Shown here: in pieces, positions 7,480-14,831 of the stretch
Position numbering within the stretch: the stretch's first letter is position 1
How the letters are laid out: each line of letters starts with the position of its first letter
From: an uncultured Collinsella sp.
Lineage (GTDB): Bacteria > Actinomycetota > Coriobacteriia > Coriobacteriales > Coriobacteriaceae
Assembly: GCA_902493855.1 (NCBI GenBank)
Contig: CABUQV010000036.1
Span: 1-15,095, forward strand
DNA: 15,095 nucleotides
Direction: 5' to 3'
Notes under the pieces: model-generated
The model's database searches: none
What the model was told of the DNA's origin: nothing
Seen by the model: only the letters and a program-made list of their open reading frames with translations
Made by a program: the position numbers and the translations under genes

Positions 7480-7556
7480 AAGTTGCGGTGGAATAGTTCC
7501 TAGAATGGGCCATTTGATGGCCAAGCAGGAACTATTTCACCGCAACTTTGTTTTTA
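7480..7556 (+). terminator. Terminator built from palindrome D (GTTGCGGTGGAATAG family)
   Basis: Arms 7480-7501 and 7527-7548 pair over 22 bases with one G-T wobble, and the loop contains a GGCCA/TGGCC mini-stem. A T-run (TTTGTTTTT, 7547-7555) follows at once, making a convincing intrinsic terminator for the dipeptidase gene. The outer arm matches repeat C at 4207-4273, so a dispersed repeat seems to serve as the terminator. The rest of the gap to pstS (7557-7752) is leader sequence. I could not identify a convincing promoter or PHO box in it. Confidence 0.8.
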
Positions 7557-7752
7557 TTGGTGTAAAAGGCGGGTCATGCTTGGTGGCGGGTTTGTTATTC
7601 GTTTGTAAAGGCCGTGCTGCGCTTGCGGTAAGGGTCTATCAAATGCCCGTAAGAAACCGTAGTTGGCGCGGACGCTGCCCGGTCGGGGCCGTATCTTTCC
7701 AAACAGCAAAGCGGGTGGGGTGCCCGCGAGTCGCATGTATGAAAGGAAGATC

Positions 7753-8691
7753 ATGCTCGATCAGGCTTATTCTCGTCGTCAGTTCCTCGGCCTCGCTGGT
7801 GGTTTTGCCAGCATCGTCGGTCTCGGTCTCGTTGGTTGCGGCGGCTCCGGCGCATCCGATGCCGCCGACAAGGGTAGCGCCGCTGCTGCCGAGTCCGTCT
7901 CCGGCGAGGTGACTTACGACGGTGCCTCTTCGTTCCAGGCTCTCGTCGAGGCCGCTGCCGAGAAGTTCATGGACGCCAACCCCGATGTCTCCGTCTCCGG
8001 CTCGGGTAACGGTTCGGGCAAGGGCCTGACCGCTGTTGCCGCCGGCACCGTCACCATCGGCAACTCCGACGTCTTCGCCGAGACCAAGCTCGAGGCCGAC
8101 CAGGTCAAGAACCTCGTCGACCACGAGGTTGCCGTCGTGGGCATGGGCCCCGTCGTTTCCAAGAACGTGACGGTCGACGACCTGTCCCTCGAGCAGCTCA
8201 AGGGCATCTTCTCCGGCCAGATCACCAACTGGAAGGAGGTCGGCGGCGACGACGCCAAGATCGTCGTTCTCAACCGCAAGGCTGGCTCTGGCACCCGTGC
8301 CACCTTCGAGGCCGCCGTCTTTGGCGACGAGGCCGTCGACTTTAAGGGCGACGCCGAGCTCGACAAGTCCGGCGACGTCCAGACTCAGATGGGCAGCACC
8401 GATAACGCCATCTCCTACCTCGACTTCTCGCACTTCGATGACTCCAAGTTCAACGCCATCAAGGTCGAGGGCGTCGAGCCCAAGAGCAAGAATGTCACTG
8501 ATGACTCCTTCAAGATCTGGGCTACCGAGCACATGTACTGCTCCAAGGACGCCGACGAGGCCACCAAGGCCTTCCTGGAGTTCATGCTTTCCGACGACGT
8601 CCAGGGCAAGCTCGTCGAGGAGCAGGGCTTCATCCCCGTCTCTGCCATGAAGGTCGTCAAGGACGCCAGCGGCAAGGTCTCTGCTAAATAA
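7753..8691 (+). CDS. pstS: Phosphate ABC transporter, substrate-binding lipoprotein
   Basis: The extracytoplasmic phosphate receptor of the Pst importer, 312 residues. The N-terminus has a twin-arginine motif (SRRQFLG at 7-13), a hydrophobic stretch and the lipobox LVGC with the lipidated cysteine at C29, so it should be exported folded through Tat and anchored to the membrane. Phosphate contacts expected for PstS are present: GASSF at 57-61, SGNGSGKG at 84-91, D106 in GNSDVF, and R175 with S179-G180-T181 in RKAGSGTR. The ATG at 7753 follows AAAGGAAG at good spacing. Upstream in-frame ATGs at 7735 and 7663 would push the signal peptide inward. It is the first gene of pstSCAB. Confidence 0.93.
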   Translation: MLDQAYSRRQFLGLAGGFASIVGLGLVGCGGSGASDAADKGSAAAAESVSGEVTYDGASSFQALVEAAAEKFMDANPDVSVSGSGNGSGKGLTAVAAGTVTIGNSDVFAETKLEADQVKNLVDHEVAVVGMGPVVSKNVTVDDLSLEQLKGIFSGQITNWKEVGGDDAKIVVLNRKAGSGTRATFEAAVFGDEAVDFKGDAELDKSGDVQTQMGSTDNAISYLDFSHFDDSKFNAIKVEGVEPKSKNVTDDSFKIWATEHMYCSKDADEATKAFLEFMLSDDVQGKLVEEQGFIPVSAMKVVKDASGKVSAK

Positions 8692-8715
8692 GTAATCGCC
8701 CCGGAAAGGTTTGCA

Positions 8716-9624
8716 ATGGCAAAACAGCTGCCAAAGCGCGACCTTGAGAACGTGGGCCTGGGCGTCACGGGCGCGTGCGTAGCGCTCGTGACGCTTGTCG
8801 TTGCCGCGCTCATCTTTATGGTCGCCCAAAAGGGCCTCTCGGCTTTTGTCAAGGACGGCGTCTCGGTCGTCGAGTTTTTCACCGGCACCAAGTGGGACCT
8901 GGCCAACACAGCCGAAAACGGCCTGCCCTATACCGGCGCCCTGCCCCTGATCGTCACCTCGTTTGCGGTCATGGTGCTCTCCACGCTTATCGCGCTGCCC
9001 ATCGCCATCGGCTCTGCCATCTTTGCGGTCGAGATTAGCCCTAAGTTTGGCTCTAAGATCTTTCAGCCGCTCATTGAGCTTTTGACCGGCATCCCCTCGG
9101 TCGTCTTTGGCCTGATCGGTTTTCACGTGGTCGTCGGTCTTATGAAGAGCGTTTTCCATGTGAGCACGGGCCTGGGCATCTTGCCCGGCGCCATCGTGCT
9201 GGCGGTCATGATTCTGCCGACGATGACCACGCTTTCGGTCGATGGCCTGCGCGCCGTGCCCGACGGCTACCGCCAGGGCTCGCTCGCGCTGGGCTACACC
9301 CGCTGGCAGACCATCTGGCACGTGGTGCTCAAGTCCGCCATGCCGTCGCTCATGACCGCGGTTATCTTGGGCATGACCCGCGCCTTTGGCGAGACGCTCG
9401 CCGTGCGCATGGTCATCGGCGGCATCGAGGCCATGCCGACGTCGCTGCTGTCGCCGGCTTCGACCATCACCACCACGCTCACCACGTCCATGGCAGTCTA
9501 TGCCGAGCGCTCGGCCCAAGACGATGTTCTGTGGGCGCTCGGCCTGCTGCTGATGGGCATGAGTCTCATCTTCATCCTGATCATCCACCTTATCGGCCGC
9601 AAGGGGGCGAAGGCTCGTGGCTAG
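8716..9624 (+). CDS. pstC: Phosphate ABC transporter permease PstC
   Basis: One of two membrane subunits forming the phosphate channel, 302 residues. Hydrophobic segments are seen at roughly 15-38, 76-106, 118-141, 156-172, 208-225 and 270-294. PstC/CysW-type marks include GIPSVVFGLIGF (125-136). The cytoplasmic EAA coupling loop lies around 183-205 (GYRQGSLALGYTRWQTIW), followed by RAFGET at 222-227. The start follows AAAGG 7 nt upstream and lies 24 nt after pstS. It overlaps pstA by 8 nt, which implies translational coupling. Confidence 0.95.
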   Translation: MAKQLPKRDLENVGLGVTGACVALVTLVVAALIFMVAQKGLSAFVKDGVSVVEFFTGTKWDLANTAENGLPYTGALPLIVTSFAVMVLSTLIALPIAIGSAIFAVEISPKFGSKIFQPLIELLTGIPSVVFGLIGFHVVVGLMKSVFHVSTGLGILPGAIVLAVMILPTMTTLSVDGLRAVPDGYRQGSLALGYTRWQTIWHVVLKSAMPSLMTAVILGMTRAFGETLAVRMVIGGIEAMPTSLLSPASTITTTLTTSMAVYAERSAQDDVLWALGLLLMGMSLIFILIIHLIGRKGAKARG

Positions 9625-10543
9625 CACGCGTATCCACATCGACGAGGCGAGGCTCGGGCGTGTCCAAAAGCAGGACCGCTTCGCCACGGGCGTGTTGACG
9701 GCGATCGTCGCCATCGTCATGCTCATCGTCGTCTCCATGGTGGCCTATATCCTGTTCGAGGGCATCTCGACGCTGTTCCAGCCGGGCTTTCTCACGGAGC
9801 CGTCGCGCGCCAACGGAACGCAGGGCGGCGTGCTCTACCAGCTGTTCGACTCGTTCTACCTGCTGCTGATCACCCTGATCATCTCGGTGCCCATCAGCCT
9901 GGGCGGAGCGGTCTTTTTGGTTGAGTACGCGCCGGACGGACCCATCCGCGACATCGCCTCCACCGCCATCGAGACGTTGTCCTCGCTGCCTTCCATCGTC
10001 GTCGGCATGTTCGGTTTTCTGGTGTTCTCGGTGCAGCTGGGCTGGAAGTACTCCATCATCTCCGGCGCTGTCGCGCTCACCATGTTCAATATCCCCATCC
10101 TGGTGCGCGTGATCCAGCAGGCGCTCGAGGACGTGCCACAGGCCCAGCGCGATGCATGCCTGGCCATGGGCCTTACCCGCTGGGAGGCCACGCTGCACAT
10201 CCTGATTCCCGAGGCCATGCCCGCCATCGTGACCGGCATCGTGCTTTCGGCCGGCCGTGTGTTTGGCGAGGCCGCAGCACTGCTCTTTACCTCGGGTATG
10301 AGCTCGCCGGTTCGCCTGAACTTCTTGAGCTTTAACCTGTCGAGCCCCACCTGTGCCTGGAACGTGTTCCGCCCTGGCGAGTCGCTCGCCGTGCATATCT
10401 ACAAGATCTATGGCGAGGGCAGCCCCGAGGCCCAGCAGATCGTCTGGGGCACCGCGGCGCTGCTGATGATTTGCGTGCTGCTGTTTAACGTAGTCGCCCG
10501 TATCGTGGGCAAGCAACTGGCAAGGAGGATGACGGCCGAATGA
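9617..10543 (+). CDS. pstA: Phosphate ABC transporter permease PstA
   Basis: The second membrane subunit, 308 residues, paired with PstC. A first transmembrane helix lies at about 24-49. Further segments occur near 80-105, 120-140, 146-168 and 200-222, with the last near 272-300. The EAA loop (about 171-195) reads AQRDACLAMGLTRWEATLH and is followed by GRVFGEAAALL, typical of PstA. The start is GTG at 9617, inside the end of pstC, with GAAGG just upstream. No ATG in frame gives a complete first helix. Its stop overlaps the pstB start in an ATGA junction. Confidence 0.93.
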   Translation: MASTRIHIDEARLGRVQKQDRFATGVLTAIVAIVMLIVVSMVAYILFEGISTLFQPGFLTEPSRANGTQGGVLYQLFDSFYLLLITLIISVPISLGGAVFLVEYAPDGPIRDIASTAIETLSSLPSIVVGMFGFLVFSVQLGWKYSIISGAVALTMFNIPILVRVIQQALEDVPQAQRDACLAMGLTRWEATLHILIPEAMPAIVTGIVLSAGRVFGEAAALLFTSGMSSPVRLNFLSFNLSSPTCAWNVFRPGESLAVHIYKIYGEGSPEAQQIVWGTAALLMICVLLFNVVARIVGKQLARRMTAE

Positions 10544-11412
10544 GCGAGATGGGTGTAACGCCCGCAACCGAAGCGGCATCGTCCGAGACCCAGGACTTTT
10601 TGTCGAGCGTGGGGGAGAGCGAGAAGCGCGTGCGCGTGAGCGGCAAGGCCGTGAGCGACGAGGTCGTGCTCTCCACTAAGGACGTCAACGTGTACTATGG
10701 CGACCACCATGCCCTGCACAATACGTCGCTCGAGTTTCACAAGGGCGAGATCACGGCACTCATCGGGCCTTCGGGCTGCGGTAAGTCGACCTTTTTGCGC
10801 AGCCTCAACCTTATGAACCGCGAGATTCGCGGCTGCCGCGTGGAGGGCGAGATTAACTACCGCGGACGCAATGTGAACACCAGGACCGAGAACACGTACG
10901 AGCTGCGTCGCTCCATTGGCATGGTGTTCCAGCAGCCCAACCTTTTCCGCAAGTCCATTCGCGACAACATCACGTTTGCGCCCAAGCGTCACGGCATTAC
11001 CGACCGTGACGAGCTTGATCGTATGGTCGAGGAGAGCCTGCGCGGTGCAGCGCTGTGGGACGAGGTCAAGGACAAGCTCGACAAGAGCGCCTACGCGCTT
11101 TCGGGCGGTCAGCAGCAGCGCCTGTGCATCGCGCGCACGCTGGCGCTCAACCCCGATGTGATCCTGTTCGACGAGCCCTGCTCGGCGCTCGACCCCATCT
11201 CGACGTTGGCGATCGAGGACCTCATGTCGTCGATTGTGGCCGACCGCGCCATCGTCATCGTGACGCACAACATGGAGCAGGCGTCGCGTGTGTCCAACCG
11301 CACGGCGTTCTTCTACATGGGCGATATGGTCGAGTACGACGAGACCGACGAGATTTTCCAACGGCCCAAGGATAAGCGGCTGAATGATTACCTCACCGGC
11401 ATGTTCTCCTAG
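10540..11412 (+). CDS. pstB: Phosphate ABC transporter ATP-binding protein
   Basis: The ATPase that drives phosphate import, 290 residues. Walker A is GPSGCGKST at 76-84, the Q-loop lies near Q131-Q132, the signature is LSGGQ at 187-191, Walker B is VILFDE at 207-212, and the switch histidine is H243. The core starts at about residue 43 (VLSTKDVNVYYG), so there is an N-terminal extension of about 40 polar residues compared with the usual 250-260 residue PstB. AAGGAGG at 10522-10528 supports the annotated start. It is the last gene of the operon and is closed by a terminator 59 nt downstream. phoU, which often follows pstB, is absent here. Confidence 0.95.
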   Translation: MSEMGVTPATEAASSETQDFLSSVGESEKRVRVSGKAVSDEVVLSTKDVNVYYGDHHALHNTSLEFHKGEITALIGPSGCGKSTFLRSLNLMNREIRGCRVEGEINYRGRNVNTRTENTYELRRSIGMVFQQPNLFRKSIRDNITFAPKRHGITDRDELDRMVEESLRGAALWDEVKDKLDKSAYALSGGQQQRLCIARTLALNPDVILFDEPCSALDPISTLAIEDLMSSIVADRAIVIVTHNMEQASRVSNRTAFFYMGDMVEYDETDEIFQRPKDKRLNDYLTGMFS

Positions 11413-11470
11413 TCCGGGACATGCTTGAGGCCCGCGGCGGCCACGGTTGTCACGGGACTGATTGGAGAGA

Positions 11471-11505
11471 CGGGTCATCTCTTTTGGGAGATGGCCCGCC
11501 TTTTT
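11471..11505 (+). terminator. Intrinsic terminator of the pst operon
   Basis: An 11-bp stem (11471-11481 with 11488-11498, one G-T wobble) encloses a 6-base loop and is followed by CCTTTTT. It cleanly separates pstSCAB from the ABC-F gene. Confidence 0.88.
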
Positions 11506-11573
11506 GCTCTGCGACCGAAACGACCGCCACAAAGGGGACAGGCGCCTTCGTGGTGGTTTGGGGTGGGGCTCGC

Positions 11574-11582
11574 TGCTATCAT
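11574..11582 (+). promoter_or_regulatory. Predicted extended -10 promoter for the ABC-F gene
   Basis: TGCTATCAT fits an extended -10 element (TGn followed by TATCAT). The -35 region is weak (TGGTTT at 11554-11559, 17 nt spacing), as extended -10 promoters allow. The start codon lies 35 nt downstream. Confidence 0.4.
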
Positions 11583-11617
11583 GGACAACGTTGAATTTCT
11601 ACGAAGGAGCAGGGCAT

Positions 11618-13477
11618 ATGGCGATTCTTTTGGGATGCGATTCCGTCAGCCTAGAGTTTCCCACCAAGCATATTTTCGATAGCGTGACGCTCGGCGTGGT
11701 CGAGGGCGACCGCATTGGTATTGTCGGCAAAAACGGCGACGGCAAGTCGACGCTGCTGAGCGTGCTCGCCGGCACGCTGGAGCCCGATGACGGGCGCGTG
11801 ACGCACCGTCGCGGCACCACGATCGGTCTGCTCGGCCAAAAGGACAACCTGGTCGATACCGACACCGTGCATCATGCCGTCGTGGGCGACACGCCCGAGT
11901 ACGAGTGGGCGTCGAGCCCCCGCACGCGCCAGATTCTGGCCGGCCTTATTAGCGATGTGCCCTGGGAGGGCACGGTGGGCGAGCTTTCGGGCGGCCAGCG
12001 CCGTCGCGTGGACCTCGCGCGCCTGCTGATCGGCGACTACGACGTGCTCATGCTCGACGAGCCCACCAACCACCTGGACATGCGCACCATCAACTGGCTC
12101 GCGCGTCACTTAAAGGCCCGCTGGCAGCGTGGCCAGGGCGCCATGCTCGTGGTCACGCATGACCGTTGGTTCTTGGACGAGGTCTGCACCAGCATGTGGG
12201 AGGTCCACGACGGCCAGGTCGATCCCTTCGAGGGCGGCTATTCGGCATACATCCTGCAGCGCGTGGAGCGCGACCGCATGGCCGCCGTTACCGAGGAGCG
12301 CCGTCGCAACATGGCGCGCAAGGAGCTCGCGTGGCTGAGCCGCGGTGCCCAGGCTCGTTCCACCAAGCCCAAGTTTCGCGTGGATGCCGCTCGTGAGCTG
12401 ATCGCCGACGTGCCGCCCGTGCGTGACGAGCTGGAGCTCAAGCGCCTGGCCGTGAGCCGCCTGGGCAAGCAGGTTATCGATGTGGTCGACGTGGACGCCG
12501 GCTATGCCGATACCGACGGCGCGCCCAAGCAGGTACTCTCCGACGTGACCTGGCTCATTGGTGCGGGCGACCGCTATGGTCTTTTGGGCGAGAATGGCGC
12601 TGGCAAGTCGACGCTGCTTGATGTGATCCAGGGCAAAATTGCGCCCACGCGCGGCCGCGTGAAGATTGGCCAGACAGTGCGCTTTGGCGTGCTGTCGCAG
12701 CAGCTCGAGGAGCTCGAGCCCTACATGGGCGACACGATCCGCGAGGTGCTCAGCCACTATAAGAAGTACTACGTCATCGACGGCAAGGAGACTTCGCCCG
12801 AGAAGCTTTGCGAGCGCCTGGGCTTTACGACGCAGCAGCTCTGGAGCCGCATCGGCGATCTTTCGGGCGGCCAGCGCCGTCGCCTGTCGCTGTTGCTGAC
12901 GATTCTGGACGAGCCCAACGTGCTCATCCTGGACGAGCCGGGCAACGACCTGGATACCGACATGCTCGCGATTGTCGAGGACCTGCTGGACGGCTGGCCC
13001 GGCACGCTGATCCTGGTGACGCACGACCGCTTTTTGATGGAGCGCGTGACCGACCAGCAGTGGGCGCTGCTCGACGGCCACCTGACGCATATGCCCGGTG
13101 GCGTGGACCAGTACCTGCGCCTGTGCAACGCTACCGCCGAGGGCGAGCCCGTGGGCGCGCCGAGCGCCAAGACCGGCACGTTCGACACCGGTGCCGCGGC
13201 AGCTGCGGCCGAAAAGCCCAAGTCGAGCGGTCAGCCCAACGGCCTGTCCAACGCCGAGCGCCAGAAGCTCTGCCGCGAGGTGAGTTCGCTCGAGCGCAAG
13301 ATGGAGACGCAGCGCACCCGCGTTGAGGAGGCCGAGGCAGCAATGGCCCAAGTCGATCCCACCAACTACACGGCGCTCGGCGAGCAGCAGGCAAAGATCG
13401 ACGAGGCTCACGCCGCCATGGACGAGCTGGAGATGGCGTGGCTCGAGGCGAGCGAAAAGCTCGAGGGCGAGGAGTAG
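11618..13477 (+). CDS. ABC-F family ATPase, Uup-like
   Basis: A soluble protein of 619 residues with two ATP-binding cassettes and no membrane helices. ABC-F proteins act on the ribosome. First cassette: GKNGDGKST (37-45), LSGGQ (123-127) and LDEPTNHLD (146-154). A charged linker (about 215-275) has the position of the P-site tRNA-interaction motif. Second cassette: GENGAGKST (324-332), LSGGQ (415-419) and LDEPGNDLD (438-446), where glycine replaces the usual threonine. After an Ala/Pro-rich spacer, a C-terminal coiled coil (about 550-619) resembles the Uup C-terminal domain, which favours Uup over antibiotic-resistance members. ATG 11618 follows AAGGAG 8 nt upstream; the in-frame extension to 11462 crosses the terminator and promoter. 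Confidence 0.9.
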   Translation: MAILLGCDSVSLEFPTKHIFDSVTLGVVEGDRIGIVGKNGDGKSTLLSVLAGTLEPDDGRVTHRRGTTIGLLGQKDNLVDTDTVHHAVVGDTPEYEWASSPRTRQILAGLISDVPWEGTVGELSGGQRRRVDLARLLIGDYDVLMLDEPTNHLDMRTINWLARHLKARWQRGQGAMLVVTHDRWFLDEVCTSMWEVHDGQVDPFEGGYSAYILQRVERDRMAAVTEERRRNMARKELAWLSRGAQARSTKPKFRVDAARELIADVPPVRDELELKRLAVSRLGKQVIDVVDVDAGYADTDGAPKQVLSDVTWLIGAGDRYGLLGENGAGKSTLLDVIQGKIAPTRGRVKIGQTVRFGVLSQQLEELEPYMGDTIREVLSHYKKYYVIDGKETSPEKLCERLGFTTQQLWSRIGDLSGGQRRRLSLLLTILDEPNVLILDEPGNDLDTDMLAIVEDLLDGWPGTLILVTHDRFLMERVTDQQWALLDGHLTHMPGGVDQYLRLCNATAEGEPVGAPSAKTGTFDTGAAAAAAEKPKSSGQPNGLSNAERQKLCREVSSLERKMETQRTRVEEAEAAMAQVDPTNYTALGEQQAKIDEAHAAMDELEMAWLEASEKLEGEE

Positions 13478-13483
13478 ACGAGG

Positions 13484-14254
13484 ATGATCAAGGCCGCATT
13501 TTTCGATATCGACGGCACGCTGCTGAGCTTTAAGACGCACCGGATTCCGGCGTCGGCGCAGCAGGTGCTCGATAGCTTTCACGAGCAGGGGATTGCGTGC
13601 GTGATCGCCACGGGTCGCCCGACCTACCAGATACCGGACTGGCTGTTCGACCTGGGTTGGGATGCGTACATTACGCTCTCGGGTCAGCACTGCTTTGATG
13701 CCGAGGGGGTTTACCGCAGCTGTCCGATCGATCCGGACGACGTCGCGGTGATTGTGGACCAGGTGGCGCAGGGGCGCTACGACTCGCTGTGCATGCAGGG
13801 CGAGAACTCGTTTGTGAACCGCCTGTCCGAGCGCGTGGTGACGGCTGGCAGCAACGCGGGAATCGTCTACCACGAGGAGCCGTTTGAGCACGCCTTTGAC
13901 GCACCGGTCTACCAGTTCTGCGCCTTTGTGGACCCGGCCGACGAACATATCGTGACCGACGCCGTGTCGCATTCGCTCACCACGCGCTGGTGCGACCTGT
14001 TCTGCGACATTATTCCCGCTAACGGCGGCAAGGACCTGGGCGTGGCGGCGACGCTCGAGCGGCTTGGTATCGACGCGAGCGAGGCGATTGCCTTTGGCGA
14101 CGGCGAGAACGACCTGTCGATGTTCTCGGCCGTGGGCACAAGTGTGGCCATGGGCAACGCGCAGGACACGGTGAAAGCTGCAGCGACCTATGTGACGACT
14201 GCCGTGGACGACGACGGCATCTACAACGCTGCGAAGCACTTTGGACTCGTGTAG
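13484..14254 (+). CDS. Cof-type HAD-IIB phosphatase
   Basis: A 256-residue HAD phosphatase with a C2 cap. Motif I is FDIDGT (D8, D10), motif II is IATGR (T43), motif III is K183 in GGKDLG, and motif IV is GDGEND (D206, D210). Cof-type enzymes dephosphorylate sugar phosphates, flavin mononucleotide, pyridoxal phosphate and similar compounds; the substrate cannot be assigned. The gene begins 6 nt after the ABC-F stop, with GAGGAG 9 nt before the ATG, so the two genes should form one transcript. There is no obvious functional link to the ABC-F partner. Confidence 0.9.
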   Translation: MIKAAFFDIDGTLLSFKTHRIPASAQQVLDSFHEQGIACVIATGRPTYQIPDWLFDLGWDAYITLSGQHCFDAEGVYRSCPIDPDDVAVIVDQVAQGRYDSLCMQGENSFVNRLSERVVTAGSNAGIVYHEEPFEHAFDAPVYQFCAFVDPADEHIVTDAVSHSLTTRWCDLFCDIIPANGGKDLGVAATLERLGIDASEAIAFGDGENDLSMFSAVGTSVAMGNAQDTVKAAATYVTTAVDDDGIYNAAKHFGLV

Positions 14255-14276
14255 CTGCGGGCCGGCACCTGGCACC

Positions 14277-14313
14277 TGGGGACATTCCTTGCGGGGCGTC
14301 CCCATTTTGTTTT
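14277..14313 (+). terminator. Intrinsic terminator after the Cof-type HAD gene
   Basis: TGGGGAC (14277-14283) pairs with GTCCCCA (14298-14304) around a 14-base loop and is followed by TTTTGTTTT. Its GGGGAC core is also the core of the palindrome at 1722-1880, so it may derive from the same repeat type. Confidence 0.78.
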
Positions 14314-14340
14314 CGTCCCGCACGTTTTGTGAAATGCGGC

Positions 14341-14390
14341 TAACTTTTAGGCAAAGTAGTAAGACATGGGCAACTTTTGCGGTAAAGTTA
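14341..14390. promoter_or_regulatory. Paired palindromic operators upstream of the metalloregulator
   Basis: Two similar palindromes lie about 30 bp apart centre to centre, about three helical turns. Site 1 is AACTTT-TAGGC-AAAGTA (14342-14358) and site 2 is AACTTT-TGCGGT-AAAGTT (14372-14389). GGCTAACT occurs at 14339-14346, inverted at 14386-14393 and again direct at 14410-14417. These half-sites resemble the TTAGG/CTAA elements of DtxR-type operators. The site pair ends 52 nt before the regulator gene, so autoregulation is the natural reading. Confidence 0.5.
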
Positions 14391-14441
14391 GCCGTGGAAA
14401 GTATCCAAAGGCTAACTAGCAATCATTGCGAAAGGCGGCCC

Positions 14442-14831
14442 ATGGCCCTACGTGAATCCGGAGAAGACTATCTCGAATCGATCTACGTTCTGTCGCAACG
14501 TCAGGGCATCGTGCGCTCGATTGATGTTGCAGAGTACCTTGGCGTAACTAAGGCAAGCGTTTCAAAAGCTATGGCGACGTTGGAGAACAACGGCTACGTC
14601 GAAATGGGCAAGCGAGATGTTCATCTGACGGAGCGTGGTCTGGAGGTCGCTCGTCAAATGTGGGAGCGTCACTGCTTTTTCGTGGGGCTGCTGGAGGATG
14701 CGGGTGTTTCGGCTGAGGTCGCGTCGCAAGAGGGCTGCCACATGGAGCACTGCCTAAGCGAGGAAAGCTTCGAGAAGCTGAGGGCGATGCTGGGACGGGA
14801 CGGTGCTTCGGCGCCAATAATGACCGACTAG
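14442..14831 (+). CDS. DtxR/MntR-family metal-dependent transcriptional regulator
   Basis: A 129-residue repressor that should bind DNA when loaded with Mn(II) or Fe(II). A winged helix-turn-helix occupies about 1-65 (VAEYLGVTKASVSKAMATLENNGY region), followed by the dimerisation domain. Aligned on Bacillus MntR, the metal ligands are D9, E12, H77, C99, E102 and H103. Cysteine at 99 is like DtxR, whereas D9 and H77 are like MntR, so metal preference is not settled. There is no C-terminal SH3-like domain, as in MntR. GAAAGG 6 nt upstream sets the start; the in-frame extension to 14241 covers the terminator and the operator palindromes. No metal transporter gene is in view, so the regulated target is outside the window or elsewhere. 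Confidence 0.88.
   Translation: MALRESGEDYLESIYVLSQRQGIVRSIDVAEYLGVTKASVSKAMATLENNGYVEMGKRDVHLTERGLEVARQMWERHCFFVGLLEDAGVSAEVASQEGCHMEHCLSEESFEKLRAMLGRDGASAPIMTD

Noticed and set aside
7557..7752. A PHO box or promoter upstream of pstS
   Set aside because: TTTGTTATTCGTTTGTAAAG looked suggestive, but I could not align two clear 11-bp direct repeats or a well-spaced -35/-10 pair, so I do not claim it.
7639..9738. A 699-residue open frame on the minus strand
   Set aside because: It is antisense to pstS and pstC, is rich in D/H/G repeats with no recognisable domain, and has no ribosome binding site.
11618..13477. An antibiotic-resistance (ribosomal protection) ABC-F
   Set aside because: The C-terminal coiled coil after the second cassette is Uup-like and the linker does not look like that of known resistance proteins, so a housekeeping role is more likely.
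12110..14422. A 770-residue open frame on the minus strand
   Set aside because: It lies opposite the ABC-F and Cof-type HAD genes, both with full motifs. Its composition is low-complexity His/Arg/Ala/Val-rich, as expected of an antisense frame in high-GC DNA.
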